DNA of 64,000 bases. Origin: Astropecten irregularis. Its lineage: Eukaryota; Echinodermata; Asteroidea; Paxillosida; Astropectinidae. A program made the translations under genes and the position numbers. Numbering within the stretch: the stretch's first letter is position 1; the number at the start of each line of letters is the position of its first letter. Location of the stretch: assembly GCA_963971285.1 (NCBI GenBank), contig OZ020258.1, forward strand, positions 11,986,614 to 12,050,613, written 5' to 3'. The notes beneath the pieces are model-generated. The model did no database searches, was not told the origin of the DNA, and saw only the letters and a program-made list of their open reading frames with translations. Below, one piece after another: positions 1 through 12,250 of the stretch.

Positions 1-130
1 TTGTTCTTTGTTGTTGTTTATGTTAATGATAATGTTGTTGTTTGTTGTTGCTGTTGTCATTGTTGATGTTAATGCTAATGTCAATGACGTTGTTGTTGTT
101 ATTTGTTGTCGCTGTTGATGTTAATTTCAA

Positions 131-173
<43 letters not shown>

Positions 174-375
174 GATGTTGATGTTAATGTTGTTTGTTGT
201 TGCTGTTGTCGTTGATGTCGTTTGTCGTTGATGTTAATGTTGTTGTTTGTTGTGGCTGTTGTCGTTGTTGATGTTAATGTTAAGGTTGTTATTGTTGTTG
301 TTAAAGTTGTCGCTGTTAATGTTAATGACTGCTGTTAATGACCCCTTGTGTTGTTACCGTTGTCGTCGTTGTCGT
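1..375. repeat. TTG-rich degenerate microsatellite
   Basis: Nearly continuous GTT/GTTGATGTTAATG-type trinucleotide sequence, including an uninterrupted (GTT)n run near 130-170. It is low-complexity DNA with no credible coding content. Confidence 0.85.
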
Positions 376-1476
376 AATGTTTAAGGGTTGAGTTATAATC
401 TGTAATGTCATGTTACATTTTTCTTGAACGCTGCAAAATGTCTGTAATACATATAACTTACCGTATTGTTTTCCCCGTTGAGTTTGTCCTTGCGTTTAAA
501 ATTGTGAGTTTTCTATATCATGGGCCGTTGTACCTAACAACCCCATAATTACTTCATAAGGTACCTCTGACTTCGTTTTGCCCTCATCAACAATTTCCCT
601 TTCTGCTCTTTGTCTCAAATGCCTTTGGAAAATTTTGCGTTTTCTGGAGAAGTCTGACGGAAATTTCATCTCACATATTTGAAGCTTAGATTGAGAATGA
701 TAAAGTTTCAAGAAACTTTGTGATGAGATGAGAAATTGGGGTTGAAATGACGGACATGGCCAAAAGGTTGGTCAAACAATCCCTAACGATTAGGCTATAC
801 TTACAAACAAGCCCGATACATCAACAATCGTATATCCCTTTTCAACAATCGTGTATCTTTTTCAACAATCGTGTATCCTTTTTTGAAGGATAACCAACGC
901 CCTGCAAACAATCAACCGTGTTCCAAACAATGACAATTGGCCCGTATAATAAAACCAGAATGAATCACGGCGATGATTATAACAAAAATACGAGGGGCAC
1001 GGTAGGCGCCCGCGCCTATGATCGACAGTTCGACAGATAAATGAGAGGATAGCCGGCCACGTGGCCGCGAAAGGTAGCGGCGATCGGCCCCCAAAGCATG
1101 CCGTCTAACACGGCCGGACGTCCCTGCTATGTTCGGTGTCAGGCCACGTGCTCGCGTACACAATTTTTTCGACCGCGCATTGGTAAAAAAAAAGGAAAGT
1201 GTGTGAAACTGGGATGGCAGGATGAATCGTGTGGAGGTCAGAGCTTATAGGTCGAACTCGCTGTGGGTTTTTATTTTTTTTTTATGATGGATTAGAAATT
1301 AAAGAAAATTGTGTAAAATAAAAAATGGTTATAAACAGATGTCAGTATTTTATCTTGAAGACTTGGTTACGATTTAGGATATTCGAGTGTAAAGTTTTTC
1401 TACTTTTCTTCACAATTTTTGTACACGACTTTCTTTTCAGTTTCAACATTTGCATTTATGGTGTTGTAACCCAAGT
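376..1476. other. Intergenic/intronic, no gene seen
   Basis: Mostly A+T-rich. It contains three close copies of a short CAACAATCGTGTATC-like unit (about 825-880) and a GC-rich patch at about 980-1160. I see no exon with both splice sites. Confidence 0.5.
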
Positions 1477-1734
1477 AGAGTGTACACTGTCAACAATTTC
1501 GATAACATTTTCGGTAACATGTTGCCCAGTTATAGGGCAACACACATGGGCAACACGACTTTGGGCCCTGTGTACACACTAGCAACATTTGGCCAACATG
1601 TTTTACCGAGATGTTGCTGCGACATGTTTCCCAACTCGTTTTGCTCTGTGTACACTGACAACATTTTCAGCAACAATGTACCTGGGCAACATGTTACCGA
1701 GATTGTTACCGAAATTGTTGACAGTGTACACTCT
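1477..1734. repeat. Family E foldback repeat, copy 1
   Basis: Ends are inverted (AGAGTGTACACTGTCAACAA at the left, its complement at the right). The interior is built from variants of CAACATGTT and GCAACATG. Near-identical copies lie at 11421-11675 and 30706-30947. It is a non-autonomous foldback or MITE; the superfamily is not clear and I see no unambiguous target duplication. Confidence 0.8.
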
Positions 1735-1864
1735 GCTTTCGATCCTTTGTTTCAAGCATTTACTTTTCTTTTCTCGTTAAAATTACTACGCTAATTGCTG
1801 AACTGTGAGATTTAGGCATTTTTTGAATGAATTTTTCACGAGGTCGTAACTGTTAAGATTGTCT

Positions 1865-1995
1865 GGTGTCGATTTCACCAAACTCATCGTAACTTACTAT
1901 CAGTCCTAAGACTTACGATGCATTGCAGCTCTATGTATGATACAATGGGTTATCCTTCGTTACTCGATCGTAAGGCTTCTTGAAATCGATCTAGG
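1865..1995. repeat. Family D foldback MITE, copy 1
   Basis: Near-palindromic element reading TCGATTTCACCAAACTCATC at the left with a complementary right end ...TTGAAATCGAT. The interior holds ACTTACTATCA, TGCATTGCAG and GGGTTATCC blocks. Other copies: 2880-3008, 12251-12402, 21681-22262, 60309-60465. Confidence 0.75.
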
Positions 1996-2083
1996 GCCAT
2001 CAGTCAGCTATCAGGCAGATTGCCATAACGACACGCCGAAAAGTAAGATGGTGTGATGAAGTTCAGACTTTCGAACTTCACTA

Positions 2084-2523
2084 CAGGGTGTCCGAGAAAA
2101 AGACGCAACACTATGTCGGGAACCATTATGTTAAAATTAAACTGTTTATCACTTCAAGATTCATCTATATGATACAGCCATGTCTTGGCTATCACCATGT
2201 AGAATTGGAGCAAAATCGGGCTGAAATTGGCGAAAATATGACCAATTTAAAGAGTACTCTTTAAAAACAAATTTGCAGAATTCCAGAATAAGTGGTCAAT
2301 ACACACACAATGTGTATTGAAAGAAAGATGAAAATCGGGTTTTGAGGTTGGGTAATTCATTCTTAGTTTTTTCCCTCAATTTCAGTCCAATTTTGCTCAA
2401 TTTCTACATGGTGATAGCCAAGACATGGTTGTATCACATATCTGAATCTTGAAGTGATAAACAGTTTAATTTTTATATAATAGTTCTCGACACGAAGTGT
2501 TGTTTTTTTGGGGGGACACCCTG
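2084..2523. mobile_element. Family K mariner-like foldback element, copy 1
   Basis: Terminal inverted repeats CAGGGTGTCC / GGACACCCTG are flanked on both sides by TA, the target duplication of Tc1/mariner elements. CAGGGTGTCC is a common mariner-type terminus. The two arms are long inverted repeats (about 150 bp), sharing for example CCATGTCTTGGCTATCACCA. It has no transposase frame. A diverged second copy is at 16966-17390. Confidence 0.8.
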
Positions 2524-3172
2524 TATATTCATCAGAATATGCATGCTCGTGCACGCGATTGCACAAAATAAAATAATCCAAGAGACATACTTTATGCAAA
2601 TATCAGTCGATATGATAATACAGTTAGAATATCAATATTGTGCGGAAGTTTTAGAGTAGGACAGTGGTCAAAATTATTGATAGCGATAATAATTGATATC
2701 TTATCAAACCCTGTTTGAATAATCGCACAGCCTTTTTAATAATACATTAAAAAAAAAGTTACAATTACATAACAACTTGAATTATATTAAAAACAATTGA
2801 ATTATACAATTGGCAAATGCTTTATGACGTCATTAATGACGTAACTAAAATGGGGAACCATTGAGAGTTGTTTGGGAGCCTGGTGTTGATTTTACCAAAC
2901 TCATCGTAACTTACTATCAATCGTAGGACTTATGATGCATTGCAGACCTACGTAGGATACTATGGGTTATACTTCGTAACTCGAGTTACGATCGATCGTA
3001 TGACTATTCCAACAATAATGTCTCCCATCCTCAAAATAATTATATGGTAGTGAAATAAATAAATTAATCAATTATCAAATAACCACAATGGAAACTTTAT
3101 GTGCGTAGTTTCATGGCTTCTGACTGCCAAACGAACAAAGATAATTGACTATTGGGGTCACCACCAACGTAG
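2524..3172. other. Intergenic, with family D copy 2 at about 2880-3008
   Basis: A+T-rich sequence. Positions 2880-3008 match the family D foldback (TTACCAAACTCATCGTAAC start, GTTACGATCGATCGTA near the end), with a decayed right end. The 3090-3172 flank matches sequence beside the tRNA-like repeats at 62.6-63.7 kb (CTGACTGCCAAACGAACAAA), so it belongs to that composite repeat. Confidence 0.6.
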
Positions 3173-3300
3173 GGCTGGATGGCTCAGTTGGTAGAGTGCC
3201 TGTACGGTATTCAGGAGGTCGCCGACTCGAATCCCGCTCCAGTCAATTTTGCTTTGCTCACTTTTCAATGACTTAAATGAATTTATGGTTGAAGCGTTGA
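3173..3300 (+). repeat. tRNA-derived SINE-like copy
   Basis: Positions 3173-3244 fold like a tRNA: GGCTGGA pairs with TCCAGTC as an acceptor stem. An A-box (TGGCTCAGTTGG) is intact, but the B-box is mutated (GACTCGAATCC). A CTTTTCAATGACTT tail follows, as in the copies at 47.5 and 62.6-63.7 kb. It is a repeat-borne pseudo-tRNA, not a functional tRNA gene. Confidence 0.8.
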
Positions 3301-5040
3301 AAATTGATAAATATGCATGACAGAACATACCAAAAGAAAATACTGGAATTCCCAGAAAGGATCGTATACAAATAAAAAGCTACTGAATTTAGATATGTAC
3401 TGTTTCTCAGGTTGCAGCATTGCTAATGCTTCGCGTATCGATAAAATGATCCTTGGGATATAGGGGTATGTTCATGGTTTCATGACTGCCAAACGAACAA
3501 ACATTAGTTCACTTTCAAGTGTCTCGAAACTAAATTGGTTGATTTTTACATGACATGGGGTAGGGGGGGGGGCTTCCACCATTTAGGTCAAAATTGCAAC
3601 TCCTCAAGTACACATCCAGACGAGTATCACAGCCTGGTGACTGAAACGTCGACACGATTTCCTTTGTTTTACAACTGATTAATCTTTTAAATTTTCAATC
3701 ATTTTGAATCGTCATTTTCATTCGAACAGATGCAAATGAGAAAAAGAAAATAGCTTGCTCGCAAGAAGGAATTTGAGAAACATTATGACCCAAACAAAAC
3801 CATTGTGAACTTATTAGAGCACGAGGATAATTTTGGCGGGAAAAACTCACACATCAGGGAACAAAAACCTTGAAAAACACTCTCAACTATAACACAGAAA
3901 GACGATTTGAAAAAAAAGCAATTAGATTTTATGACAGTCGCGGCCAATTTGACTAATTTCCGGAATTACCCAATTTTCGGGCCAACAGCCCAAAATCTCG
4001 ATTCTCTTTCTTCAATTTAACCTAATGTCCGTACGTACGGCACGCTATATAATCCCCTCTTAAAGAAAGAGAGAGAAAAAAGGGACCAGGAAAAAGTAAC
4101 AGTTTTAAAAGGGAGTGGATTTTGTTTGAGTTTGTATAATGCCGTGACGGACCCTTCTTTCATCGGGCGAAATCTGTCTTCCACACCCTCAGCGCCCACC
4201 AGGGTTCTCCCGCGCCGTTCGTCCGTCATCGCACGACCCGCTGCGGGCCCAGCGGGGCTTGGGGGGCTCGGCCATCACGGCCGGGGGCTCGGGGTATATA
4301 CACGGCGCGTTATAAGGTGGCCTAACAAGAAAAAAACTATAAAGTGCCGGCAACTTGCATTTGTTGTGTTTCTAAGAGATTATCGTGTTTCAAATTTTAG
4401 TGCGGGAGGGTGGGAGTAGGGGGGGGGGGTTAGTAAATGGGCCTATATATACGAAGGATAGATTTGCCCCATTTTAGTAGGAGATTAACTTCCGTTTTAT
4501 GTCCCTAATTGTATATTTTATTTCCGTTTTTTTTTAACAACAATTACAGTCCATTGTCCTACTTATTTCATTTGTGATGTAGTTGCAACATAAAGAAACA
4601 TTACATGTTTGCATCGTGAAAATTTGAAAGAGAGAAAAAAAGGGACAAGCAAAAAAACTTTTTGGAAGAGTAACAGTTTTTAAGAGGGAGGTGAGTTTTA
4701 TAATGTGAAAATTGTGCACCGCTTTTCTCCTGAAATGGAAAGTTGGATAAGGTGTAATAATTATATAGGAAAATCAGTGTTGCCTGTTTTTGAAAGTCCA
4801 AAAAATGGTGGGCTTTCGAGTGGAAATCACACCGGTACTAGTTGAACAACAGTTGACCGTAGAGATATAACCCTATACTCTTGAACCATTTAATAATTAT
4901 GATGGGATATGAAAAGCCCACTATTTTGTTTTTAAAAGTGCCGTCAAAAACTCATCGAAATGAAACACAATTTTACCTCATGACTACAAAAACTGATGAA
5001 AAGTAATTAGGAAAATGTTCGGTACGTATTGTCTTCTCCC
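3301..5040. other. Non-coding stretch with GC-rich island and a decayed hammerhead remnant
   Basis: 3400-3505 repeats sequence found beside the tRNA-like elements (AGGTTGCAGCATTGCT). 3609-3660 holds GGTGACTGAAACGTCGACAC after a degenerate core, resembling a decayed Penelope-type hammerhead motif. 4185-4310 is GC-rich and ends at a TATATA (about 4297), so it could be a promoter, but no exon follows that I can support. The rest is A+T-rich. Confidence 0.4.
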
Positions 5041-5149
5041 ATTTAGTTTGGCTGTATCCTTTGTTGCTGCGTCAAATGTAAAAATTTAAAACTCCCGTTC
5101 TTTTGTTTAACATAAGATGGGATAAAAAACTGCCTGGAATTTGTCGGCA

Positions 5150-5512
5150 AACAATTTTGTGGACGAACAAGGGACATTATGATTGTTAAAGGTCGCAGAA
5201 CAGCACTCACACTTTGTCTGATCAATTATGTATACATAACACACCTGTGAACATTTGAGTTCAATCGGGATTCTGAGTCACGAGAAAATAGCGAAAACCC
5301 AACTCAATTTTCTCTTTTAAAACATAAAGAACGGTTTGGATCTTACCCCGAGATCAAAACTGTTTTCAGTCTTTGTTTTCTTAATTGCTGGATAACTACG
5401 CCATTTCAGGTGGAAATATTTGAACGGTGTGTTTCTACCAGCACAATATTCATACCCTGAAAGTTATACGTAAATCTGTGAACATTTCTGTTTGGGTATG
5501 TTGCCCATCTTG
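5150..5512. repeat. Family A-prime MITE, copy 1 (worn)
   Basis: Shares with family A the block running from the GATCTTACCCCGAGATCAAA palindrome through GTGTTTCTACCAGCACA to TACGTAAATCTGTGAACATT. The other half (AGAACAGCACTCACACTTTG) matches, in inverse orientation, the element at 22841-23163. It is a sister family of A with a different central palindrome. Confidence 0.65.
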
Positions 5513-5569
5513 TACTGTAACTTTAAAAACTTAGCGGATATTCCAAATATTTGGATTAACGTGCCCGCA

Positions 5570-5810
5570 GGGGCCAATTTAATAGAGCTGCTTAGCACAA
5601 AAAAATTGCTTACGCAAAAATAGCTTTCCCAATCAAACGAACCACCATTGAAAATTCCATTTTATATTCATGGTCAGCGAACAACAGCCAAAGAACAATT
5701 GCAAGTGATACACAACACACCGAAATTTGGTTGTTAGTCCTGTTTTTACTAAGAGAGAAATGTCATGCTTAGCGAATTTTTGTGCTAAGCAGCTTTATGA
5801 AATTGGCCCC
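5570..5810. repeat. Family C foldback MITE, copy 1
   Basis: Left end GGGGCCAATTTAATAGAGCT, right end complementary (AAATTGGCCCC). Inner blocks TTAGCACAAAAA and GCTTAGCGAATTTTTGTGC are inverted partners. About 240 bp, with no coding potential. Confidence 0.85.
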
Positions 5811-5937
5811 AGGTCTTACCGTCTAGTCCTAAATGCCTGCCCGGTTATACATGGGTACTAATGCCTATTGCGTTCTTATACTAAACGAATCTTTGCTGGT
5901 CGGTTAGAAATAACTATACATATACGAAACTTCACTC

Positions 5938-6172
5938 TTAGGGCCTGTACGAAACGGAGGCTCGGGCTCTGGCTCCGGCTCCATTTCATGAATCCATTCT
6001 GAAATAACAGGTATTAAAATAAATCATGTTGGCTGCGGTTCGGAAGTAGATTATCTGGTTTGAAAAAGGAAAACAGAGCTTCAGCCTCAATGAAAACCCA
6101 CGACCTTTTATTTTCAGCATATGGATGTCAGAGCCTAAGCCTCCGTTTTGTAAACCCCCTAAACATGTCTGC
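5938..6172. repeat. Family H foldback with hexamer-rich ends, copy 1
   Basis: Both ends consist of short GGCTCC/GGCTCG-type hexamer runs in inverted orientation (GGCTCTGGCTCCGGCTCCAT at the left; AGAGCCTAAGCCTCCG at the right). The interior is shared with 23999-24236 and 49627-49862 (for example TTTCAGCATATG). Confidence 0.75.
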
Positions 6173-7554
6173 AAAACAGATAGGCATACACAAAGATTCA
6201 GTACATGTAATTTTGTAGTTTTCTGTCCGCAAATTCTTATGAATTTGAAAATATCTACACAGATACCATGTTTACAAAAAAAGTGAAGTGTTTTACCGAT
6301 TCGCGCCTAAAACAATGTTTATGCTTGAACGAGGGACATGTCGCATTGTCGTGTGTTTTGGATACGAGATAAGTGACACACAAAGAACATAACAGTATCA
6401 TGATGGTGGTTGGAAAGTTGACAAACTCGGGCCTACACTCGGTGAAATTGTCATGGCAGCTTTGGAGCGAATATGACACAAATATAACGAGCTTGGCCAT
6501 TTCAGATCATCGAATACTTCCACAAAATAGCACCGATAGCACGCCAGCAAAAACTACACCAAATACTGCATTTGTAGCCATGCTATTATACGAGAAATAC
6601 TTTACTGATATTTCTCGTGGGTCATCAAACAGGCGGGAGAATATCGGGAATTCACCAACTTTTAAAGCGTGTGATTTTAGCCATTGTCTTATCATCCTCC
6701 AATAAAATATCTTAGCAATATCCTAGTAATAACTAAGTAATATCTGAGCGCTATCTGAGTAGTATTTTGTTTCTATCTGAATAATATCTCAATACTAGCG
6801 CTACATTTTATCCTTCTTATAAACCGGAGAAATGTTTATGCTTCGAAGAGAGTATAGAAGACACATAGAGAACTTTTGGATAGTTAAATCAAATTAGTAT
6901 TCCATTATCAATTTGAAGAAAAAAACTAATAATGAGTTTTTGAATAGCATGCAAATATTCGAAACAAAATACCAGAGAAACACACTGAGGTTTAGCATCG
7001 CTTGACAAAACTTCTCGCCTCTTTTAGAGATTAATCTTACGAGTTGATCACTAAAACCTAAACGAATTTTTCCACTTCGATAACTTGTTGACGAAAATAT
7101 TACAGAGACATATCGAACTCCGTCCAAGGCATGCGTTCGATCAAGTGCTTTGCAACATGTAATATTGAAAATGTAAAATGTATATCATACATTTACATTT
7201 TGTTAATGATTAATTGTTTGGATTGGGGATTAGTTTTTGCACTCGGTCAAATTTTGTTCTACGGCTGAAAATTTTGCTGACCCAAATGGTCGGATATCGT
7301 GAAACTTTTATGAACACCTTCACGCGTAAGAATTTTGTGCGGAAAGACGCTGTTAGTGAAAGGAACGAAATGACATTAAAAAGTGAAAACTTAAGTCAAC
7401 ACGCTCGAAGGTGTTTCGAAGATAACTATAAAGGCCTAAAATGAAAGAAAACTTCTTGAAAACGCGCAGCCAAGAAAAGTTGAGGAGTTACGTTGTTTGT
7501 TCAAAAGAATTTTTCATCAAGTTTTGGGAATGAATAAAGTGTTTTGGAACTTAC
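6173..7554. other. Non-coding; degenerate tandem AATATCT repeats
   Basis: 6705-6800 is a decayed tandem of ATATCTNAGTAATA-like units. The rest is A+T-rich sequence without recognisable exons. If the 7555-7768 exon is real, this is its first intron, because that gene reads leftward. Confidence 0.4.
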
Positions 7555-7768
7555 CACTTGGAGTGACCACGCTGACGGGTAGTGACTTGGAGACTGATGA
7601 CGGGGGCAGGAGTCCGAAGACGGCCGCGGCAGCCGCAGCGGACTGGTGCTGATGGTGAGACGGGACGAGGAGCGGCGAGGAGCCCGTAGGCAAGAGGGCC
7701 TCGGACGCGTGGTAGCTAGCCGGTGATGCTGGAGAGGCTGACGGTGGACTGTCTACATTCTTCGGCAT
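7555..7768 (-). CDS. Putative first coding exon of a Ser/Pro/His/Ala-rich regulatory-type protein
   Basis: On the minus strand an ATG at 7768 opens 71 codons that end at a consensus donor (exon | GTAAGT, phase 1) at 7555. The peptide begins MPKNVDSPPSASPASPAS and continues through a Leu/Pro/His-rich part (VPSHHQHQ) into a six-alanine run and PVSVVTPSG. Such low-complexity N-termini are typical of animal transcription factors, but I do not recognise the family and no later exon could be placed to the left. An in-frame ATG at 7843 would add 25 residues. The GC-rich codon use stands out from the A+T-rich surroundings. YY1-like sites lie just upstream. It could also be a chance frame in a CpG-rich 5' region. 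Confidence 0.4.
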
Positions 7769-7840
7769 GGCTGCTGGTGAGATGTCCCTTTCCTCTGGTT
7801 TATGTCGGTCAAGTTTGTCGAAGTTGTTTTGTTTCTGATG

Positions 7841-7925
7841 CAAGATGGCTGTGTTGCGTTTCAGTTGTCACATCAGCATGGGTTTGAGAGCTTGGCGAAG
7901 TTGTGTTGTTTCTGCAAGATGGCGG
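7841..7925 (+). promoter_or_regulatory. Tandem YY1-like sites
   Basis: CAAGATGGC occurs at 7841-7849 and CAAGATGGCGG at 7915-7925. These lie within a decayed tandem duplication of about 75 bp (shared GTTTCTG...CAAGATGGC). CAAGATGGC is the core of the YY1 consensus, which is often near transcription starts. The sites lie just upstream of the putative minus-strand ATG at 7768. Confidence 0.4.
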
Positions 7926-7929
7926 TTGT

Positions 7930-10900
7930 GTCACCTCAGCAAGAGATAGAGAGCTAAGGATCTTCAAGTTTCTCAAGTTAATGCTAAAAATCGCGGTCGC
8001 ACCGTCCGACAAATACCGCAAATTCGGCTCTCAAAAAATGTCACCAACTAACAATCTTTGTTCTTCAATGCCAGAAACAAAACTCATCACATACTTTCGG
8101 ATGCACCACAAATCTTTTGACAGTAAGTTGGTCGAGTCCCAGCAAAGCTTCTTCGCAGATGACAGTAGATGATGTCTTGTACCAAAAAAAGAAAACCAGA
8201 ACGAAAATACAATTATCAAAAAGCACTAAAAGAGTCAGATGGATGGCACTTGTGGGAGTTTAGCGAAGAGGGGGACAGCGGACAAGCAAAGGCTGAAGAT
8301 GTTAAGAGGATGGAGGATGGTGTCACTATCTTGACGCGACCGGCGGGGTCCGAGTCCTTATATACCTGGGGGGCACGAATGATGAACAGATGCCGACGCG
8401 AGTTAAACAAGCTCACCAAACCCCGTGGTCTGGTCCTTCACTATACCTCTAAAAAAAAATCCCACTCCTGGTCTAAGTCCGCGTGGATTCAGGACTCGGG
8501 AACATCTGCCCCCATTGGGCAGAAGATAGAATGAAAAAAAAAAGCTTGGACTTCTAAAACATGCGCATCAAAGAACCACCAGCTTCTGACTTCTGAAGAA
8601 AAAAATTAGTCTATACAATAATAATGATAATAACCACCTCATGCATATATTGGTAACCAGCTAAAAAAAAAAAACCTATGCAGCTCGGTGTATGGATTGC
8701 GTTGACTGGATCCCGGCTATAGTTGTTGCTACACACTCGTCGTCTTCATCTAACCACTCTTTCTGGGTTGTCTCCTGCCTCGATTGCTTTTGTAAAGTGA
8801 GATGAGGAGCAGAAAGAAAGGATAAAAAAAAAAACACAGACGCCTAATTGATTTTTACGCCATGCGATTGGTCCGGCCAAACTCCGGCAAACTGTACCAC
8901 AAGGAGAGAGAAAGACAGATAGGGGGAGGGGGGACGGAAGGAGGAGAGACGAGACAGAGAGTCAACCAGCCCCCGAGTTGATACGTCCCACCAACACCAC
9001 CACCACCAACCAACCAAAGATTGGCCTCTCCAGAGTAGAAAGGGGGCAGGGCGGGAGGGAGACGTAAACCTGGCTCCTCGTGCTCCCCCTCTGAAAGAAC
9101 CACCATGAGGTTGTATTTCACAGTGGCAATTCATTACATTACGCGGCACGTGGCCGCAAAGCCTGATTGGGCACCATATGTCGAGTATGGAGGACGAAAA
9201 TCCCTCCAAGAAAACGCTGGCAACAAGCCTCTCGCTTCCACCCGCTCAGCAGAGGAGAGGAACAAATCGCGCCCCAAAAACGCAGCGGCCCAAGTCTGTG
9301 ATCGCTCGCTCGCCGTGTTGGTTCGAACTGCGCGCGTTGCTTAACAGGTGGACTCCACGCATGCGCAATTTTTTTTCCCCCAAGCCTTATATCTTTATTT
9401 AAAAGAGGGTAGGGGACCTTTTGTTGGTGTTGGAAAGGCCGTGATTGAGGTTTTTTTTCCCCTCTCTCTCAAGGATCACACTTGAGCAGGGGGTAAATTA
9501 AGGAACCTTGGCTGGTGGCTGACGGGTGGCGAAAGGGGAGCAGCGATTCTAGGCGACGGGTGGCTCTTAGGGGTAGTTTTATTCTCTCGGACGCATGTTC
9601 ATCTTGTAAAGGAAGACTCTTCATCTCTTTGTAGAAATAATCTGGCAAATTGACTCCGGCGTGTGGGTCTAAGTACCACAAAAAAAAACCAGTCGAGACT
9701 ATATGGATGGACCACATGTAGGGAACACTTCTGCTCTCGCCCAACAACCGACACACTCACAAACCAGCACACTCCACTCTCTCACACACACACACGCAAC
9801 AAAACAAAAAAGTCAAACAGTTGTCTTGTAAATTAATCAGAAGTAATTCATATTTTACCCGTCGCAATTCATTAGTTTGATTTCTTGGCATCGGGTGTCT
9901 CGGACCAAGCCGTACACCGGAGCTGATCGCCGCCTACGCCCCCATCATATCGCATACCTCGTCCCCGCTTCGCACGCAGCAGACCGGTCTTAACAAAAAA
10001 AAACCCTTTCCAAAACAAAACAAAATAAACAGAAGCGAGAGTGAGCAAAAAAAAACTTATTAACTAATTTACTACTTGAATTTAAATTACGAAAAGTAGC
10101 AATACGCACGCCCTTTTAATTTGGCAGTTCACAGGCGACTCTTTACTTAACTAATTGCGAGAAACTTTTGATGATGTGATGATTTTGTTCTCAGTTGGTG
10201 GAAGGGAAGGTTGGAACTCGACGCGGCCGAGTGCCGAACACGGAGCACGTGACGAGCCGTGCCAAACATCGATTAGAACCCGCCACGAAACTTCCCAACT
10301 CATCAGCCCTGATTATCTGCTTCTTGGGCAAGTGGAGAAAAAAAAACCTTTAAGGTTTTCCTGTTCTTGTGGGGACATTCCTGGCTCTTGAGACGATAAC
10401 ACCAAAGGGGTGACGAGAGATTTATCGCGGGGGGAACATTGTGTGGAAGTTTTGTGTCTGTCCTATACCGGCTGTGCGTGAAATGATGTTTCGTCATTGT
10501 GCCGGCCCAGCGGTCGCGCGTCCCGTGGCTCTCACAGAGCCGGCCTGGTGCCGCGGCGCGCGGGGGCCGGGGATGAGCCTAGCCTCCCGCACTCCACGGC
10601 GTGTCGTGCAAAATCTGTTCCTACCACCAAATCAGGACAGTTCGAAATAGTTCCAAGATAAACTGACATACTGTACTGACACAAAGAAAGCACTGATTTT
10701 ACCACACAACCAAAGAAACAAGACGAAGTTTTGAAGATTCCAAAAGCAGTTCAGTCGTACGGTAGTCATCATCGCCAACGTCGAAAATCGGCAATCGGCC
10801 ATAACAAAAATAAGTTCTGTTGGCAGTCGCAATGAATTGTAACCAAATTAATCCTCTGGCACATTTCTGTCCAAACCCTTCTATTTTTTTTTTCAAATTT

Positions 10901-11420
10901 ACAACTCATGCATAGGTAATCTTCAACCATATCTTATTAATTACTATTAAAGTTAGTGTACAAGATTGATAATGATCAAAACATCTACAAGCTTACTGTT
11001 TCATTAATTTCAAACCATAACAAAAATGTCTGCGAAATACTTTATCTCTGAAATCTTCTGTCAAATTCTAGAAAACTACATTCGAAAACCAGCCCCCAAC
11101 AAAATTTGCAGTTGCAAACTCGAAAAAATTGATACAAAAAAAGAAATCGTTGTTGTTGTTGTTTTCTCGAAAACATGAACACCGATTTGAATAGACATTT
11201 CACTGGTTAGTTTTATCAGATGAATTTCGAGGGCCAAATATTGGTCGCAATGAGTGTTTTCCCGCCAAAATGCACACAATGACCAATCATTATATTACTT
11301 TAAAATAATTGAAACTTTAATTATGTTGTCGCACCAATATGCTAATATGGTGCCGACCAAACTGTGTAGTAAAGGTATATACTGTTTACCGTGTAACATT
11401 CCGTATATACGAAACTAAAC
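7930..11420. other. Non-coding stretch with GC-rich islands
   Basis: No supported exon. G+C-rich, low-CpG-depletion blocks occur at about 8860-9400 and 10200-10600, separated by A+T-rich DNA with several poly-A runs. 9750-9800 is a CA/CT-rich low-complexity tract. Several chance frames (for example 8169-8534 plus strand) lack codon bias and splice signals. The blocks may be promoter or enhancer sequence of the putative 7.7-kb gene. Confidence 0.4.
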
Positions 11421-11675
11421 CAGAGTGCACACTGTAAACAATTTCGGTAAGATTTTCGGTAACATGTTGCCCAGTTAGGGCAACACACCTGGGCAACACG
11501 ACTTTGGGCCCTGTGTACACTAGCAACATTTGGCCAACATGTTTTACCGAGATGTTGCTGCGACATGTTACCCAACTCGTTTTGCTCTGTGTACACTGAC
11601 AACATTTTCAGCAACAAGGTACCTGGGCAACATGCTACCGAGATTGCTACTGAAAATGTTGACAGTGTACACTCT
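11421..11675. repeat. Family E foldback repeat, copy 2
   Basis: Same ends and interior as the copy at 1477-1734 (AGAGTGCACACTGTAAACAA at the left; TTGACAGTGTACACTCT at the right), differing by scattered substitutions only. Confidence 0.8.
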
Positions 11676-11944
11676 GCTTTAAGCATTTCGACCGGTATGA
11701 TTTATTTTTCCTTGACAATTTTTCGAAAAACAAATTTTCAAGCATTGTGAAGAGACATGACTTGTTCGTTTATCAGAGTGAAATGTCTTTGTTTGTTTGT
11801 CTATTTTGTTTGTTGGGGTGTTTGTCTATATGTTAATGTAGAAGGTATTCAAAATGTGATCGTCGTTGAAGTTTGGAAATTGTCTGGCTGTGGTTAGTTT
11901 CCCTCTGTTGGTTGGTGTGTTCATCTGTGTTTCTGTTAGTGGCT

Positions 11945-12235
11945 TGCAGCATCACCTTAATGAGCCCAGTGGGGAGTTGTTGCCCCTTAGTGGTCTGGCG
12001 TGTCGTACTCAAGATCTTGTGGTCAATCTAACTGATTGTGGGTTCGAATCCAGCCATGGGTTAGTGATGCTTGCATCCTTGGGCAAGATGCTTTGTCACA
12101 TATTGCTCCTCTTCACCCAGTAGTAAATGGGTATCTGTGAGGGTAGAGATGGCTTTGTGTGCTTGATTAGCCTTTGTGCACAGCAGCCAGGGCTGTATAC
12201 TCCCCAAGGAGTTGAGATTGTTTCAGGAATATGAA
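11945..12235 (+). repeat. SINE with tRNA-like head and conserved tail
   Basis: A B-box-like GGTTCGAATCC (about 12041) is followed by TTGGGCAAGATGCTTTG, CTCCTCTTCACCCAGTAGTA and AATGGGTA. These blocks are recurrent in invertebrate SINE/LINE tails. This is a different SINE family from the GGCTGGATGGCTCAG type elsewhere in the window. The assignment rests on motif recall only. Confidence 0.5.
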
Positions 12236-12250
12236 CGTAGCCCAATGACT

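Noticed and set aside
496..711. 71-codon minus-strand frame with a charged, protein-like composition
   Set aside because: No splice sites, homologue or partner exon that I can recognise.
3173..3244. A functional tRNA gene
   Set aside because: It forms a cloverleaf-like fold, but stem mismatches, the mutated B-box, a shared SINE tail and many copies show a SINE-derived pseudo-tRNA.
8169..8534. 121-codon plus-strand frame
   Set aside because: It runs through poly-A-rich sequence without codon bias or conserved motif, so a chance frame is more likely.
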